From positions 478,674 through 542,673 of the forward strand of contig JASSUG010000002.1 of the NCBI GenBank assembly GCA_031963465.1: a DNA stretch of 64,000 bases, written 5' to 3'. Under the pieces are notes generated by a model. The model was not told where the DNA came from. It saw only the letters and a list, made by a program, of their open reading frames with translations, and ran no database searches. Position 1 is the first letter of the stretch. Every line of letters begins with the position of its first letter. Source of the DNA: Mycoavidus cysteinexigens_B (lineage in GTDB: Bacteria > Pseudomonadota > Gammaproteobacteria > Burkholderiales > Burkholderiaceae). Positions 43,879 to 52,571 of the stretch are shown piece after piece. Position numbers and translations under genes: made by a program.

Positions 43879-43939
43879 AGGAAGTGTACTGAATGATAAA
43901 TCTAGTCGTAATTTAGTATGATAGCCGATTCTGCAAAGA

Positions 43940-44863
43940 TCAGCGTGATTCGGGTTTGCCGCCAGCAAAAGAAGGGCTGATATGTTCTAGCAGAAAATGC
44001 TTCATGGTCGGGTAATGCAGTTGATAACCTAATTCTATTTTAAGCCGAGTATTCATTAAGCGGCGTGATTCACGCATAAATGACAACAGCCCTGGTTCCA
44101 ATAACTGCTGTGCTTGAGCGCTTGATACTCGCGCAGGTCGTGGCAAGCCGTGCGCATCGGCCACTAGATCAAAGTAATCACCCAATTTCATTTGCGTATC
44201 ATCCACCGCGTGTATCACTCGCTGCGGGCAACCAAGCCGCTTTATCCGCACCAAAATCATCGCAAGATCATCAGCATGAATGTGATTGGTATACACGTCT
44301 TCTTCGGCATTAAGAGCGAACATACCTTTTTGCAAGCGCGCAAGCGGTAACCGGTTAGCGGCATAGATGCCCGGGATGCGGACAATGCGCAGTGATAACA
44401 TGGCGCGCGCGCCAGCGGCACGCAACTGAGTCTCTGCTGATATGCGTCTGAGCGAGCGTGCATTGGCCGGTAGCGCTGGCCGGGTTTCAGCAACCAGTGC
44501 TCCGTCGCAATCACCATAAACGCCGGTTGTGCTAGCATAAATCCATACCGGCGGCACCAATGAGCGGCCCAAGGCACTCAGCAAGAAGCGCGTACGCGGG
44601 TCACCACTACCTTGTGGCCGTGGTGGCGCTAGGTGCAGCACTGTCTCTGCCAAGCCAGCAAGACGCTTTAGACTTGAACGCTGATCAAGGTCACCGACGA
44701 TGGGCACAATACCCATTGCGCGCAAGCTAACGCAACGCTCAGCGTGACGGGTTAGGGCCAACACACGGTAGCGCGGCAACAGTAACTTAGCGCAACGCAA
44801 GCCAATATCCCCACAGCCAATAATGAGAATTCGCTTACGCTTAAGTTTGCGGGTTGGAATCAT
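43940..44863 (-). CDS. NAD(P)-dependent SDR-type epimerase/reductase (YeeZ-like)
   Basis: A 307-aa extended SDR-like protein. The nucleotide-binding motif is ILIIGCGDIGLRCAKLLLPR at the N-terminus, with GDLDQRSSLKRLAGLAETVL and VWIYASTTGVYGDCDGALVA (the ASTTGVYG block) downstream. The active-site Tyr is in TGVYG, but no clear YxxxK pair is seen. Substrate unknown; proteins of this group are annotated as sugar nucleotide epimerase-like. It is divergent from the reductase gene at 44920 with 56 bp between the starts. Confidence 0.8.
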   Translation of the reverse strand: MIPTRKLKRKRILIIGCGDIGLRCAKLLLPRYRVLALTRHAERCVSLRAMGIVPIVGDLDQRSSLKRLAGLAETVLHLAPPRPQGSGDPRTRFLLSALGRSLVPPVWIYASTTGVYGDCDGALVAETRPALPANARSLRRISAETQLRAAGARAMLSLRIVRIPGIYAANRLPLARLQKGMFALNAEEDVYTNHIHADDLAMILVRIKRLGCPQRVIHAVDDTQMKLGDYFDLVADAHGLPRPARVSSAQAQQLLEPGLLSFMRESRRLMNTRLKIELGYQLHYPTMKHFLLEHISPSFAGGKPESR

Positions 44864-44919
44864 TGTGGCATCATTATATATTCGGGTCTTAGAAATGTTT
44901 CGTCACATTCAGTCTTTTT

Positions 44920-45954
44920 ATGGCATTTAATATTACTCTTCGGCCCAGCGGCCGGCAATTTCAAGTAGAACCTAATGAACCCGTGCTCGCGGCGGCCTTA
45001 CGGCAAGGCATTGGCTTGCCGTATGGGTGTAAAAACGGTGCCTGTGGTTCGTGCAAAGGCACGGTGCTGTGCGGTGAAGTCGAACAAGCAACGCATTCAG
45101 CCTCGGCTTTGTCTAATGATGAAAAATTGCGAGGTATGGCACTTTTTTGCTGCTCGGCGCCCAAATCTGACCTCGAGCTTGAGGTGCGTGAAGTAGCCGG
45201 CGTAACCGATATGCCGGCTAGAAAACTCCCCTGTCGCGTCAACGCGCTTGAGCGGGTGGCTGATGATGTCATGATTATGCGCTTGCAATTACCGGCAAAT
45301 CAGCAGTTGCAGTACTTCGCAGGTCAGTATATTGAATTTATTTTAAAAGACGGTAAACGGCGTAGCTACTCAATTGCCACACCGCCGCATCATGACGGGC
45401 CGCTTGAACTGCATATTCGCCATATGCCAGGAGGGGTGTTTACTGATCATGTTTTCACTACCATGAAAGAGCGCGATATGCTGCGCTTCGAAGGGCCGCT
45501 AGGGACTTTCTTTTTACGCGAAGAAAGCACCCGGCCAGTCATTTTACTCGCCTCAGGCACGGGCTTTGCTCCGCTCAAAGCGATCGTCGAGCAGATGATA
45601 TTTAAACGCATCGAGCGACCCGTCACGCTCTATTGGGGCGCACGCCGCAGCAAAGATCTGTATCTGGCTGAGCTGGCTCAGCAATGGGCCAATACGCTGC
45701 CCAATTTTTCTTTTGTACCGGTTTTATCCGAGCCGGCAGCTGAAGACAATTGGCACGGACGAACTGGCTTTGTGCATCAGGCAGTGGTGGCAGATCTGCC
45801 CGATTTATCCGCCTATGAAGTCTATGCGTGCGGCGCGCCGGTCATGGTTGAAAGCGCTTTGCGCGATTTCACCACGCATCATCGTCTACCTCAAGATGCG
45901 TTTTACGCCGATGCGTTTACCAGCGAAGTAGATTTGGCGAACCCAGTCGCGTAA
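44920..45954 (+). CDS. Ferredoxin/FAD/NAD(P)H reductase (CDP-6-deoxy-3,4-glucoseen reductase-like)
   Basis: A 344-aa protein with an N-terminal plant-type 2Fe-2S domain (GLPYGCKNGACGSCKGTVLC, and a fourth Cys in LFCCSAPKSDLELE) followed by a ferredoxin-NADP reductase module: KRRSYSIATPPHHDG for FAD, ILLASGTGFAPLKAIVEQMI for the nucleotide, and YACGAPVMVESA at the end. In Burkholderia such proteins are named CDP-6-deoxy-delta-3,4-glucoseen reductase, but no sugar genes are beside it, so a role as a general reductase partner of an oxygenase or hydroxylase is as likely. It precedes the aminotransferase gene by 16 bp. Confidence 0.88.
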   Translation: MAFNITLRPSGRQFQVEPNEPVLAAALRQGIGLPYGCKNGACGSCKGTVLCGEVEQATHSASALSNDEKLRGMALFCCSAPKSDLELEVREVAGVTDMPARKLPCRVNALERVADDVMIMRLQLPANQQLQYFAGQYIEFILKDGKRRSYSIATPPHHDGPLELHIRHMPGGVFTDHVFTTMKERDMLRFEGPLGTFFLREESTRPVILLASGTGFAPLKAIVEQMIFKRIERPVTLYWGARRSKDLYLAELAQQWANTLPNFSFVPVLSEPAAEDNWHGRTGFVHQAVVADLPDLSAYEVYACGAPVMVESALRDFTTHHRLPQDAFYADAFTSEVDLANPVA

Positions 45955-45970
45955 CTCCGTTTAATGGAAT

Positions 45971-47164
45971 TTGAAGATGCATTTTAATGACTACCCAACT
46001 CGCTCGCTGATGACCATCGCTCACCGGCCTGAGCTTGTTTTTACGCGTGGCGAAGGCGCTTGGTTATACGATAGCGAAGGTAAGCGTTATCTCGATTTTA
46101 TGCAAGGTTGGGCCGTGAACTGTTTAGGCCATAGCCATAAAACAATGATCCACGCCCTCACCACACAAGCGCAAAGCTTAATTAATCCAGGCCCGGCATT
46201 TTATAACGCACCCTCGGCGCAACTTGCTAGCTTACTGACTGATTTTAGCTGCTTTCAGAAAGTATTTTTCGCCAATAGCGGCGCTGAAGCGAATGAGGGC
46301 GCAATCAAATTAGCCCGCAAATGGGGGCGTAAATTTAAAAACGGCGCATACGAAATTATCACGTTTAACCATAGCTTCCATGGCCGGACATTGGCAACCA
46401 TGTCGGCTAGCGGCAAACCCGGCTGGGACACCATGTATGCACCGCAAGTAGCGGGCTTTCCAAAAGCTGAGCTTAACGATATTGCATCCGTTGAGCGTTG
46501 CATTCATGACAAGACCGTTGCCATCATGCTAGAGCCCGTGCAGGGTGAAGCCGGCGTGATTGGCGCCACGCGCGAATTTATGCAGCAATTGCGCGCCCTC
46601 ACGCAAAAACACCATCTGTTGTTAATTGTCGATGAGGTACAAACTGGCTGCGGTCGTACCGGCCAGCTCTTTGCCTACCAATGGCCAGATATTGAACCCG
46701 ATATCATGACATTAGGTAAAGGCATCGGCGGCGGCGTGCCACTTGCCGCGCTGTTAGCACGTGATGAAGTCGCTTGTTTCGAGGCTGGCGAACAGGGCGG
46801 TACCTATAATGGCAACCCTCTTATGTGCGCCGTAGGCGTTGCTGTACTTGAACATATCAGTCAAGCGGATTTTTTGGCCGGCGTGCGCGAACGCGCTGCT
46901 TATTTTAGTGACGCCTTGCTGCAATTATCTAATGAGTATGGTTTTGCCGGCGAACGCGGCGAGGGCTTGCTACGTGCACTATTGCTGGGTAAAGAGATCG
47001 GGCATGAAATCGTTGAAAAAGCTCGGGAACTCGAGCCAGCAGGCCTTTTGCTCAATGCCCCGCGGCCTAACCTAATACGCTTTATGCCAGCGCTTAATGT
47101 CACTACAGATGAAATTGATCTGATGCTTGTGATGCTACGTAAAGTGCTTGATTCAATTGTTTAA
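45971..47164 (+). CDS. argD: Class III aminotransferase, acetylornithine transaminase-like
   Basis: PLP-dependent aminotransferase (397 aa) of the acetylornithine/ornithine group. Seen are VFFANSGAEANEGAIKLARK (cofactor phosphate), NHSFHGRTLATMSASGKPG, LLLIVDEVQTGCGRTGQLFA with the Asp that binds the PLP nitrogen, and MTLGKGIGGGVPLAALLARD with the Schiff-base Lys. YNGNPLMCAVG is also typical. It probably works in arginine synthesis, but close relatives use ornithine or GABA, so substrate identity is moderate. Convergent with the glt operon. Confidence 0.82.
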   Translation: MKMHFNDYPTRSLMTIAHRPELVFTRGEGAWLYDSEGKRYLDFMQGWAVNCLGHSHKTMIHALTTQAQSLINPGPAFYNAPSAQLASLLTDFSCFQKVFFANSGAEANEGAIKLARKWGRKFKNGAYEIITFNHSFHGRTLATMSASGKPGWDTMYAPQVAGFPKAELNDIASVERCIHDKTVAIMLEPVQGEAGVIGATREFMQQLRALTQKHHLLLIVDEVQTGCGRTGQLFAYQWPDIEPDIMTLGKGIGGGVPLAALLARDEVACFEAGEQGGTYNGNPLMCAVGVAVLEHISQADFLAGVRERAAYFSDALLQLSNEYGFAGERGEGLLRALLLGKEIGHEIVEKARELEPAGLLLNAPRPNLIRFMPALNVTTDEIDLMLVMLRKVLDSIV

Positions 47165-47326
47165 AATGAGATCAGCCAAGATCATTTTCCGCCCTTCTAA
47201 GCTCTGAGCATAAAGGGCCATTCGTCAGCGCAGCCAGGTTATTCCTTGGCAAATCATACCTGCGCTATATACATGTCAGAGCAAGTTAAAGACAGACCCA
47301 AAGTGATAGGACACATACGGTTAAGC

Positions 47327-48052
47327 TCAATGCAAAATCTTCGCTAAAAATTCCTTGGCGCGCTCTGATTTTGGGTGTTCAAAGAATTCTTTTTTAGGCA
47401 TATCTTCAACAATCGCGCCCTTGTCCATAAAGATCACGCGGTGGGCAACTTTTTTGGCAAAGCCCATTTCGTGCGTGACGCACATCATGGTCATCCCTTC
47501 ACGTGCAAGCTCAACCATCACATCAAGCACCTCATTGATCATCTCTGGATCAAGCGCGGAAGTCGGTTCATCAAACAACATCGCAATCGGGTCCATGGAG
47601 AGCGCACGAGCAATCGCCACCCGCTGTTGTTGACCGCCCGATAGCTGTCCCGGGTATTTATCCGCATGTGCGCGCAGGCCAACTCGCTGCAGCAACTTCA
47701 TGCCTTTTGCCCTAGCCTCCTCTTTACTACGGCCGAGCACCTTAACCTGTGCTAGCGTTAGATTCTCCGTGATCGATAAATGTGGAAACAGTTCAAAGTG
47801 CTGAAAAACCATGCCGACTTTGGCCCGTAGTTTAGACAAATTGGTTTCCTTGGCTCTCACTGACTGACCATCAAGCCAAATCTCACCTTGTTGGAATGGC
47901 TCAAGGCCATTGACCGTTTTAATCAGGGTCGATTTGCCAGAGCCAGAGGGTCCGCATACCACCACGACCTCGCCCTTATTCACCTCAGTACTACAATCAG
48001 TTAGCACCTGAAATGGGCCGTACCATTTAGAAACGCTTTTAAGAGAAATCAT
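47327..48052 (-). CDS. gltL: Glutamate/aspartate ABC transporter ATP-binding protein
   Basis: The 241-aa ATPase of a polar amino acid importer. Walker A is GPSGSGKSTLIKTVNGLEPF, the signature is LSGGQQQRVAIARALSMDP, and Walker B is MLFDEPTSALDPEMINEVLD. The start overlaps the gltK stop (ATGA), so the operon is tightly coupled. With gltI, gltJ and gltK it makes a full importer for glutamate or aspartate, next to the glutamate dehydrogenase gene. Confidence 0.93.
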   Translation of the reverse strand: MISLKSVSKWYGPFQVLTDCSTEVNKGEVVVVCGPSGSGKSTLIKTVNGLEPFQQGEIWLDGQSVRAKETNLSKLRAKVGMVFQHFELFPHLSITENLTLAQVKVLGRSKEEARAKGMKLLQRVGLRAHADKYPGQLSGGQQQRVAIARALSMDPIAMLFDEPTSALDPEMINEVLDVMVELAREGMTMMCVTHEMGFAKKVAHRVIFMDKGAIVEDMPKKEFFEHPKSERAKEFLAKILH

Positions 48053-48726
48053 CTTGAATACCTTTTTTGAAAACGCCTAACGAGAGTAGAGGCAAACAAG
48101 GAAATAACAAAATAACACGCCCCCGCAAAGAGCACCATCTCAACCAGTTGCCCATCGCGTTCACCAATATTGGTCGCGGTGCGGAAAAAGTCTGCCAGGC
48201 CAATCACATAGACTAAGGCCGTATCCTGAAAGAGTACAATGCCCTGCGTTAAGAGTAATGGCACCATGGCGCGAAACGCTTGAGGCAAAACTACTAGATG
48301 CATCGTTTGCAGATAGCTCATACCAAGCGCATTAGCCGCGTAGACCTGCCCACGCGGGACACTCTGAATGCCCGCGCGAATGATTTCCGAATAATAAGCC
48401 GCCTCAAACAAAGAAAAAGCAATAATTGCTGAAGCAAAGCGGATATCGATATCAGGCGGCAAATCAAGCAAAGATTTGAGCAATTGCGGCACCAGTAGGA
48501 AGAACCATAAAAGCACCATCACTAACGGAATCGAGCGGAAGATCGTCACGTATAGTTGCGCAAACCAAGCCAGCGGCTTGATGGGTGAAAGTCTCAATAA
48601 CGCCAAGATGGTTCCCCAAACAATCCCAACAATAACAGCTGCGACTGTGATTTGGACTGTGATGAGCATGCCCTGCGCTAAGGTAGGCAGAGACGATGAA
48701 ATTCCGCTCCAATTAAATTGATACAT
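48049..48726 (-). CDS. gltK: Glutamate/aspartate ABC transporter permease
   Basis: The 225-aa membrane subunit of the HisMQ type. FRSIPLVMVLLWFFLLVPQL and FSLFEAAYYSEIIRAGIQSV are characteristic; the EAA-like loop is GQVYAANALGMSYLQTMHLV. About five hydrophobic segments. It overlaps gltL by four bases and shares one base with gltJ (TAATG). Forms a heterodimeric channel with GltJ. Confidence 0.93.
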   Translation of the reverse strand: MYQFNWSGISSSLPTLAQGMLITVQITVAAVIVGIVWGTILALLRLSPIKPLAWFAQLYVTIFRSIPLVMVLLWFFLLVPQLLKSLLDLPPDIDIRFASAIIAFSLFEAAYYSEIIRAGIQSVPRGQVYAANALGMSYLQTMHLVVLPQAFRAMVPLLLTQGIVLFQDTALVYVIGLADFFRTATNIGERDGQLVEMVLFAGACYFVISLFASTLVRRFQKRYSR

Positions 48727-49466
48727 TATTTCCCTCCAATTTGACCGGGCAACCTGGAGGTCCTTTCAACCCAACGCATAAAAAGCATTACGGTCACATT
48801 AATCAGAGCATATGAAGCGGTCACTACAATGAAGGACTCATAGGTATGCGCCGTATAATCACTGAGCTGGCGCGCTTGCGCGGAAAGCTCGAGTAAACCA
48901 ATGGTGGAAGCAACTGCTGAATTCTTAAAAATATTCAAAAATTCAGACGTTAAAGGCGGCACAATAATTCGATACGCATTCGGTACTAAAACATAGCGAT
49001 AGGTTTGCGGCAAGGTAAACCCGAGCGCGAGGGCGGCATTTTTTTGGCCGGGCGGCAGGGCATTAATACCTGTTCTCACCTGCTCGCAAATCCGCGCGCC
49101 GGTAAATAAGCCAAGGCAAATTACCGCTGACGAAAAAAATTGAATCGGGGGCGGCAATCCTTTGAACCAAGTGCCCAGTGACGGAGACACAAGCTCTGGC
49201 AGCACAAAATACCAGATAAAAAATTGCACAATCAAGGGAATGTTGCGAAACACCGCGACGTAAATAGCGCCGATGCTTGCTAACCATTTATTGGGTAAGG
49301 TGCGCAATATGCCAAATAGGGAACCCGCGATAAGCGCGATGATCCAGGCCACTAAAGAGAGCGTAACAGTGACCTTCAGGCCCTCAATGAACCAACCGAG
49401 ATACGTCGTTGGCTCGCCGGTGGACACAGCACTTAGCAAAATGCCCCAATTCCATTGATAACTCAT
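48726..49466 (-). CDS. gltJ: Glutamate/aspartate ABC transporter permease
   Basis: The 246-aa second membrane subunit. VAVFRNIPLIVQFFIWYFVL and GLFTGARICEQVRTGINALP correspond to the same positions as in GltK, and GQKNAALALGFTLPQTYRYV is the ATPase-contacting EAA loop. It is first of the three coupled membrane/ATPase genes and is separated from gltI by a 200-bp gap with a tandem repeat and a hairpin, which would lower expression relative to the binding protein. Confidence 0.93.
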   Translation of the reverse strand: MSYQWNWGILLSAVSTGEPTTYLGWFIEGLKVTVTLSLVAWIIALIAGSLFGILRTLPNKWLASIGAIYVAVFRNIPLIVQFFIWYFVLPELVSPSLGTWFKGLPPPIQFFSSAVICLGLFTGARICEQVRTGINALPPGQKNAALALGFTLPQTYRYVLVPNAYRIIVPPLTSEFLNIFKNSAVASTIGLLELSAQARQLSDYTAHTYESFIVVTASYALINVTVMLFMRWVERTSRLPGQIGGK

Positions 49467-49484
49467 AACCCTTAGATTGCTATA

Positions 49485-49528
49485 GAAACAGTACTTTAAG
49501 ACAGTTGAAACAATACTTTAAGACAGTT
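49485..49528. repeat. 22-bp tandem duplication in the gltI-gltJ gap
   Basis: Two adjacent 22-bp units (49485-49506 and 49507-49528) share the sequence TACTTTAAGACAGTT and differ at one base. They lie just upstream of gltJ. A recent slippage duplication is the simplest explanation. Confidence 0.7.
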
Positions 49529-49565
49529 CTTTGCCTGTTTCAGACTATCAGGCATAACTTTTCCG

Positions 49566-49594
49566 GCTGCGTCCGAGGCCCTCTCGAACGCAGC
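49566..49594. terminator. Hairpin between gltI and gltJ
   Basis: GCTGCGTCCGAG (49566-49577) pairs with CTCGAACGCAGC (49583-49594) at 11 of 12 positions around a 5-base loop. A hairpin here typically lets the binding-protein message end or be stabilised while some transcription reads through to the permease genes. There is no clear T tract. Confidence 0.5.
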
Positions 49595-49666
49595 ACCACC
49601 CTTGCTGGTAGGTCTCATAACGGGTAGGGCAGTGATGGTTGCCAGCCACTATACGAACAAACTGGC

Positions 49667-50584
49667 TTAACCTTTCGCATGATCATTCGGACGCTTGAAC
49701 GATGCTTTGAGTTCTTCGCTTTGCGGGAAGTTCAAATTTAGATTGCGAGGGGGAATGGGTTTTTGAAACCATTTTTGATAAATCTTAATGGCTTCGCCTG
49801 ACGTTTGCAGTTTAGCAATGGTGTCATCAACCAACTTTTTGAATGCCGGGTCATTTTTGCGCAACATACAACCATAGGCTTCTTGTGATTGCGACGTACC
49901 CACAATCACAAACCTGCTAGGGTCTTTTGCTTTAGCACGCTCTCCTGCAAGTAACGCATCATCCATCATAAACGCTACTGCACGGCCTGTTTCTAACATC
50001 AAGAACGCCTCGCTATGATCTTTTGCGCTAATGATATTCATGCCAAGCTTCTTTTCTTGATTCATTGCGCGCAAAATGCGTTCAGATGTAGTACCCGCTG
50101 TGGTCGCTACCGTCTTACCCTGCAAATCAGCAAAATCCTTGACACCTGAATCAACACGTGTGAGCAGCCGCGTGTTGACGACAAAAATCGTGTTAGAAAA
50201 TGCCGCTTGCTGCTGCCGCTCAAGGTTGTTTGTGGTGGAACCGCATTCAAGGTCAATCGTACCGTTTTGCAGCAATGGAATCCGGTTTTGAGACGTGATC
50301 GGCGTGAGTCTCACATCTAGATGCGGTTGATTAAGCTCTTGCTCAATTGCCTTAACAATCTGCATCGCGTATTCGTGCGCATAGCCCACCACCCGCTGGT
50401 TCTCGGCATAATAGGAAAAAGGAATGGACGATTCCCTATGCCCCAATGAAACCGTGCCCGTATCCCGAATTTTTTGCAAAGTGCCCGTCGGGCTAGCACT
50501 CTGCGCCTGTGCATAAGAGAACGTTAGCGTACCTGCCGCCACACCCGCCGTCATCAATGCCGTTACTATCTTTTTAAACTTCAT
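49667..50584 (-). CDS. gltI: Glutamate/aspartate-binding periplasmic protein
   Basis: A 305-aa periplasmic binding protein of the polar amino acid family. The signal peptide is MKFKKIVTALMTAGVAAGTL followed by a FSYAQAQ-type cleavage region. IRDTGTVSLGHRESSIPFSY and LECGSTTNNLERQQQAAFSN are highly typical of GltI. I start at the ATG at 50584 (AAGGGGAAC upstream), not at an in-frame codon 13 residues earlier that would precede the signal peptide. TATAAT occurs about 30 bp upstream of this start on the minus strand and may be the -10 box. Confidence 0.94.
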   Translation of the reverse strand: MKFKKIVTALMTAGVAAGTLTFSYAQAQSASPTGTLQKIRDTGTVSLGHRESSIPFSYYAENQRVVGYAHEYAMQIVKAIEQELNQPHLDVRLTPITSQNRIPLLQNGTIDLECGSTTNNLERQQQAAFSNTIFVVNTRLLTRVDSGVKDFADLQGKTVATTAGTTSERILRAMNQEKKLGMNIISAKDHSEAFLMLETGRAVAFMMDDALLAGERAKAKDPSRFVIVGTSQSQEAYGCMLRKNDPAFKKLVDDTIAKLQTSGEAIKIYQKWFQKPIPPRNLNLNFPQSEELKASFKRPNDHAKG

Positions 50585-50659
50585 ACTAAGTTCCCCTTTT
50601 GAAAAATAGATTATATATCCCAAATGGTTTATTTATAAAGTAAAAAGTTTAAATATATC

Positions 50660-51943
50660 TCACGGATACAGTCCGCGCATCTCCCTGGCCATTAAAATTC
50701 TTGTACATGCAACAATATAGGCCGCTGTGCGCACAGAAACCTTATGTTCAAGCGCAACTTGCCATATAGATGCGAACGCTTCACGCATCACGCGCTCAAG
50801 TCGGTGATTAATTTCGTCTTCGCTCCAGAAAAAACTGGAGAAGTCCTGCACCCATTCAAAGTATGAAACAGTCACCCCACCTGCATTTGCGATGACGTCA
50901 GGAATCACAAGAATGCCATGCTCGTTCAGAATATCGTCAGCCGCCGGTGTCGTTGGCCCATTTGCGCCTTCGACCACAATCTTAGTGCGAATCCGGGGTG
51001 CATTTTTTTCAGTGATTTGCCCTTCTAGTGCAGCCGGAATCAAAATATCGGTTTCAAGCCCCCAAAATTCATCCGCAGCCAGCGGTTCGGCACCTGTGAA
51101 ACCCACAATGCCGCCCGTTTGAGCAACGTGTTCAAGCAATTTAAGCACGTCAATCCCGGCCGGCCGGTAAAGGGTACCCGTATGGTCTTGCACTGCTATG
51201 ATTTTGGCGCCTGCTGCAGAAAAAAGCCGCGCAGCAATCCCGCCAACGTTACCAAAACCTTGAATTGCAATCCGTGCGCCAGCGATGTCCAAACCAATTT
51301 GGCGCGCACTCTCGCAGGCTACAACGAAAACCCCGCGAGCAGTCGCTTCTTTACGCCCAAGACTGCCGCCTAGCGCAATCGGCTTGCCCGTTACCACACC
51401 GGTTGCGGTACGTCCTTGATTCATCGAATACGTATCCATCATCCATGCCATCACTTGCTCATTAGTGTTGACATCAGGCGCTGGAATATCCGTGTTAGGA
51501 CCAATAATGAAATTGATTTCACTGGTGTAGCGACGGGTCATGCGCTCGAGTTCACCGCGTGAAAGTCTCCGCGGATCAACCCGAATTCCGCCTTTTGCGC
51601 CACCGTATGGCACATTCACTGCCGCATTCTTGATCGACATCCAGGCAGACAGCGCCATCACTTCAGATAGCGTCACATCTTGGTGGTAGCGTAACCCGCC
51701 CTTGCCAGGACCTCTTGAAGTATTGTGCTGCACGCGATACCCTTCAAAATGGGCAACGGTGCCATTATCAAGCTCGATAGGCACATCAACGATCAGCGCG
51801 CGCTTAGGCCGCTTAAGCGTTTCGATCCAGCGCGACAATGAACCTAGATAAGGTGTAACGCGGTCAATCTGTTGTAAATAAGTACCCCATGGGCCAAGTC
51901 CATCTTGCCGAAGGTAAGATGGTAATACATGATGTTGCGACAT
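50660..51943 (-). CDS. gdhA: Glutamate dehydrogenase
   Basis: Interconverts glutamate with 2-oxoglutarate and ammonia. A 427-aa Glu/Leu/Phe/Val dehydrogenase: GPGKGGLRYHQDVTLSEVMA and VPYGGAKGGIRVDPRRLSRG hold the substrate and catalytic Lys residues, and IAIQGFGNVGGIAARLFSAA is the dinucleotide fold. I start at the ATG at 51943 preceded by GAGGAA. Its place beside the Glt importer suggests glutamate is a carbon and nitrogen source. NAD versus NADP preference cannot be stated with certainty. Confidence 0.95.
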   Translation of the reverse strand: MSQHHVLPSYLRQDGLGPWGTYLQQIDRVTPYLGSLSRWIETLKRPKRALIVDVPIELDNGTVAHFEGYRVQHNTSRGPGKGGLRYHQDVTLSEVMALSAWMSIKNAAVNVPYGGAKGGIRVDPRRLSRGELERMTRRYTSEINFIIGPNTDIPAPDVNTNEQVMAWMMDTYSMNQGRTATGVVTGKPIALGGSLGRKEATARGVFVVACESARQIGLDIAGARIAIQGFGNVGGIAARLFSAAGAKIIAVQDHTGTLYRPAGIDVLKLLEHVAQTGGIVGFTGAEPLAADEFWGLETDILIPAALEGQITEKNAPRIRTKIVVEGANGPTTPAADDILNEHGILVIPDVIANAGGVTVSYFEWVQDFSSFFWSEDEINHRLERVMREAFASIWQVALEHKVSVRTAAYIVACTRILMAREMRGLYP

Positions 51944-52129
51944 AAATTTCCTCAATCCCCGGAAAAAAGTTGCGCGCTGGTTAAAAAAACGTTTAAAACC
52001 TTGCGCTTTAGTTGCGGCTTACGCTCAAAATTTTGATATTGTCTCAGAATGATTGACGATTTATCCGAAGTACGCGAAAACTAAGTCCAAAAACTGAAAC
52101 ATTAGTGTAAATAACAACGGAAATAAAAC

Positions 52130-52528
52130 ATGCATTCACTCCCTCACCTCCCACATGGCAAAACCCTCGCTTTACGCGTGGCGCCGCAATCTTCTAACGC
52201 GGATAGACATGGTGACGTATTCGGCAGTTGGATTATGGCGCAAGTAAATATTGCCGGCGCTATTCCAGCGACGCGCCGCGCAAAGGGGCAGGTGGTCACT
52301 GTGGCCATCAATTCCTTGGTTTTTAAGCAACCGGTGTTAGTTGACGATTTGCTTAGCTTTTACGCAGACATCGCCAAAACTGGCAACACCTCGATCACGG
52401 TATCGGTCGAAGTGTACGCGCAGCGGCTCAATTTTGCGGAAGAGATTTTCAAAGTAGCAGAAGCTACGCTCACCTATGTCGCCACAGGTAGCGACCGCCG
52501 ACCGCGCGCATTGCCAGCACCAGATTGA
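52130..52528 (+). CDS. Acyl-CoA thioesterase, YciA-like hotdog fold
   Basis: A 132-aa hotdog-fold thioesterase that hydrolyses acyl-CoA esters. NADRHGDVFGSWIMAQVNIA has the Asn/His-Gly-D-FGGW-type active-site region (here FGSW), followed by VVTVAINSLVFKQPVLVDDL and VEVYAQRLNFAEEIFKVAEA. Its start is well separated from gdhA on the other strand; it is convergent with the thiolase gene of the beta-oxidation operon, with 43 bp between the stops. Confidence 0.87.
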   Translation: MHSLPHLPHGKTLALRVAPQSSNADRHGDVFGSWIMAQVNIAGAIPATRRAKGQVVTVAINSLVFKQPVLVDDLLSFYADIAKTGNTSITVSVEVYAQRLNFAEEIFKVAEATLTYVATGSDRRPRALPAPD

Positions 52529-52571
52529 GTGCATCACCAGCTCGCTCGAGCTTGATCAGCGCACAATCCAC

